DNA of 64,000 bases. Origin: CAVZCK01 sp963798805 (GTDB lineage: Bacteria; Pseudomonadota; Alphaproteobacteria; Rhizobiales; Rhodomicrobiaceae). The DNA is taken from NCBI GenBank assembly GCA_963798805.1, contig CAWCVC010000002.1, positions 248,001 through 312,000 of the forward strand, given 5' to 3'. How positions within the stretch are numbered: the first letter of the stretch is position 1; the number at the start of each line of letters is the position of its first letter. The translations under genes were made by a program, and so were the position numbers. Below the pieces are notes generated by a model. It was not told the origin of the DNA, did no database searches, and saw only the letters and a program-made list of their open reading frames with translations. This document shows, piece by piece, positions 62,105 through 64,000 of this stretch.

Positions 62105-63940
62105 ATGCTTAATCGTCAAACACGGCACAAAGCGCCCGCCCGAGGGGAGATAGACCATTTCTTTTATGAGACGGATTACATCAGCTACGCTGACGTCGCG
62201 GGCTTTGTTCGAAGGTATTTTGTCACGATCCTCTTGTGCGTCGGTGCAGGTCTGCTTTTGGCCGTCTTTTATGTTTCGTCGGCAACGCCGCGTTACACGG
62301 CGCGAGCGCAGATTTTAATCGATCCCACGACGACCCAACTCCTGCAGGACAGAAGAACCGAGCTGACGCTGGATGCGGCGAATATTGAAAGTCAAATCGC
62401 GTTCATCATGTCCGATACGATTATCGGAGCGGTCGTCGGCCAGTTGGACCTTGTATCGGATCCAGAATTCAGCGGAAAATCTGTATCAATACTACGTCGA
62501 ATTGCCTCTTCTCTGCTTGGTCGATCCGAGGACCAGGAGCCGCCGCAGCTTTCGGACGGGGAAAGAAGGCAGATCGCAACCGAGATTCTCCGGGCATGTC
62601 TCGACGTCCGCCGCTTGGGCTTGTCCTATGCGATAGACATCAACGCCACCACGACCGTGCCGGAGAAGTCCGCTCGCATCGCCAACGCTGTTGCGAGCTC
62701 TTATGAGAAGGAGCAGGTGGCTGCCCGGACCAAGGCCGCGCGTCAAAGCAGCGAATGGCTGGAAACGCGCCTGCATAGTTTGCGCAATAAGCTCGACGAT
62801 GCCGCGCGCACGTTGCAAAATGTGAAATCGGGCCGCGATTTCGCGCCGGCTCCCGGGGCTGCGACGACGACCGACCATCCCCCGACTGTCGAAGCGCTCG
62901 AGGCCACCGTCCAGGCATACCGGACGATCTACGAAAGTTATTATCAGGCGCTTACCAATGCGGGCGAGCAGCAGACCTATCCCATCTCCAATGCCCGCGT
63001 GATCAGCCCGGCGGAAACACCGCTCGGGAAGAGCTTCCCGCGCAGCAAGCTGATTTTGGCGCTTGGCGTATTCGGCGGGCTATTATCCGGCGTCGGCATC
63101 GCCTTCCTCCGGCTGAGCATGGATACGAGCGTGCGGACGCCGAAGCAGGTCAAGAACTACATCGGACTTGAATGTTTGGCGCGGATTCCGAAGATTTCGC
63201 AGCCTCTTTCGCTCTCGCCGAAATCGCTTTTCTTCTCTCTGCGCAAGCCTGAATCCAACAGGCAAGCGATGTTTCACTACGTCACCGAAGCGCCGTTCTC
63301 TCAATTTGCTGGCGCCGTCACGGCGCTGAAGACCAGCATTGTGAAGGCTGGCAGACAGGATGGCATCCGCTCGCTGGGCATCACATCGGCTTTGCCGGAG
63401 GAAGGCAAGAGCACGCTTGCCGTGAATTTGGCCACTGCATTCGCCCTTTCCTCCTATAAGACTCTCATCATTGATGCGGATATTCACAATCCGGTCGTCA
63501 CCGGAACCTTGGCTCCGGGTGCGAGCAGGGGCCTTTTTGAAGTTCTGAAAGCCGAAGCCGAGCCGAAAGACTGCCTAGTCGCCGGGAAGGGTGCCATGCC
63601 CGACATCCTGCCAATGGTAGGGGACAAACATGTATCCGGGGGCTATAGCTGGCTCAGCTCCGAGAGCATGGTGCTTCTCCTCAAATATCTTAAGGAGAAG
63701 TATCATTTCATCGTCGTCGATCTGCCGCCGCTTGCTCCGGTTCCCGAGGGGCTGACGATCAGCAGCCTGCTTGACGCGGTGCTCTTGGCCGTCGAATGGG
63801 GCAAGACGCCAAGAGACGTTCTGGCGGATGTCACCTACGGTCTGAACTTGGCTGACGCCAACATATTGGGCATCGCGCTGACGAAAGTCGATGAGTTGGC
63901 GGTGCAACTCCGGCTCAAGAAATCCTGGAAATATTACTGA
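62105..63940 (+). CDS. Wzc/ExoP-like polysaccharide copolymerase and BY-kinase
   Basis: A 611-residue inner-membrane protein. Two membrane helices (about 40-60 and about 320-340) enclose a Wzz domain with coiled coils and a PxxP-like SPAETPLGKSFPRSK. The cytoplasmic ATPase has Walker A SALPEEGKSTLAVNLA, Walker A' LIIDADIHNP and Walker B FIVVDLPPL. The tail is short, ending WKYY, so only two terminal tyrosines are available in place of the usual Tyr cluster. It controls chain length and export of the locus II polymer. Confidence 0.93.
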   Translation: MLNRQTRHKAPARGEIDHFFYETDYISYADVAGFVRRYFVTILLCVGAGLLLAVFYVSSATPRYTARAQILIDPTTTQLLQDRRTELTLDAANIESQIAFIMSDTIIGAVVGQLDLVSDPEFSGKSVSILRRIASSLLGRSEDQEPPQLSDGERRQIATEILRACLDVRRLGLSYAIDINATTTVPEKSARIANAVASSYEKEQVAARTKAARQSSEWLETRLHSLRNKLDDAARTLQNVKSGRDFAPAPGAATTTDHPPTVEALEATVQAYRTIYESYYQALTNAGEQQTYPISNARVISPAETPLGKSFPRSKLILALGVFGGLLSGVGIAFLRLSMDTSVRTPKQVKNYIGLECLARIPKISQPLSLSPKSLFFSLRKPESNRQAMFHYVTEAPFSQFAGAVTALKTSIVKAGRQDGIRSLGITSALPEEGKSTLAVNLATAFALSSYKTLIIDADIHNPVVTGTLAPGASRGLFEVLKAEAEPKDCLVAGKGAMPDILPMVGDKHVSGGYSWLSSESMVLLLKYLKEKYHFIVVDLPPLAPVPEGLTISSLLDAVLLAVEWGKTPRDVLADVTYGLNLADANILGIALTKVDELAVQLRLKKSWKYY

Positions 63941-64000
63941 GGTTTGCCGCCGCGAGGCCGGTATCTATCCTGCCGGCGCCAGAGAATGCGGCATTATGGG

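Overview
The window looks like a chromosomal segment of a high-GC alphaproteobacterium of the order Hyphomicrobiales (Rhizobiales). The evidence is the gene order rpsP-rimM-trmD-rplS-leuC, rplM-rpsI-argC and heparinase-purH, an HWE-type histidine kinase, an N-acetylglutaminylglutamine amide (NAGGN) osmolyte operon, and short palindromic intergenic repeats of the kind common in this order. I cannot name the genus. No rRNA, tRNA or CRISPR array was seen.

Layout. (1) 1-4.6 kb: ribosome and tRNA-modification operon (rpsP, rimM, GNAT, trmD, rplS) followed by leuC. The L19 protein carries an unusual C-terminal helix-hairpin-helix extension. (2) 4.67-6.32 kb: an intact IS1380-family insertion sequence whose ends and CTAA target duplication can be read directly. 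(3) 6.5-7.7 kb: nhaA. (4) 7.9-15.0 kb, leftward: polysaccharide locus I, with a short Wza-like lipoprotein, an outer-membrane barrel, a priming glycosylphosphotransferase, a WecG/TagA transferase, wecB and wecC. It should make and export a polymer containing N-acetylmannosaminuronic acid. (5) 15.2-32.1 kb: housekeeping and envelope genes (quinone oxidoreductase, AsmA-like giant, 1-Cys Bcp, bactofilin, meaB, exported MetX-like hydrolase, serA, serC, cupin, HNH protein, HWE kinase) with several orphan small membrane proteins.

(6) 32.4-39.1 kb: a tyrosine/dual-specificity phosphatase, then the NAGGN operon (asnO, ngg, M42 peptidase), then a MarR-GNAT regulator preceded by a perfect palindromic operator. 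(7) 39.1-44.8 kb: metZ-like sulfhydrylase, a TetR/hydrolase pair with two copies of one operator, CoA-binding protein, enoyl-CoA hydratase, exported hypothetical protein, thioesterase. (8) 45.0-51.5 kb: rplM-rpsI-argC with 1-nt overlaps, a membrane protein, purH and a heparinase II/III-family protein. (9) 51.5-53.2 kb: gene-poor and AT-rich. (10) 53.2-63.9 kb: polysaccharide locus II, with a LuxR-type regulator that has a degenerate receiver, a second priming transferase, manC, a Wzy/O-antigen-ligase-like protein, a family-4 glycosyltransferase, a secreted glycoside hydrolase-DUF4214 fusion and a Wzc-like BY-kinase.

The two polysaccharide loci are complementary. Locus I has an export lipoprotein, a barrel and UDP-ManNAcA synthesis but no polymerase or copolymerase. 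Locus II has polymerase, copolymerase/kinase, GDP-mannose synthesis and a regulator but no export lipoprotein. They may be halves of one export system or two partly redundant ones. Repeats of about 105-114 bp with TARAGCG-type ends sit exactly at gene 3' ends, and a decayed IS630-type transposase shares one of those ends.
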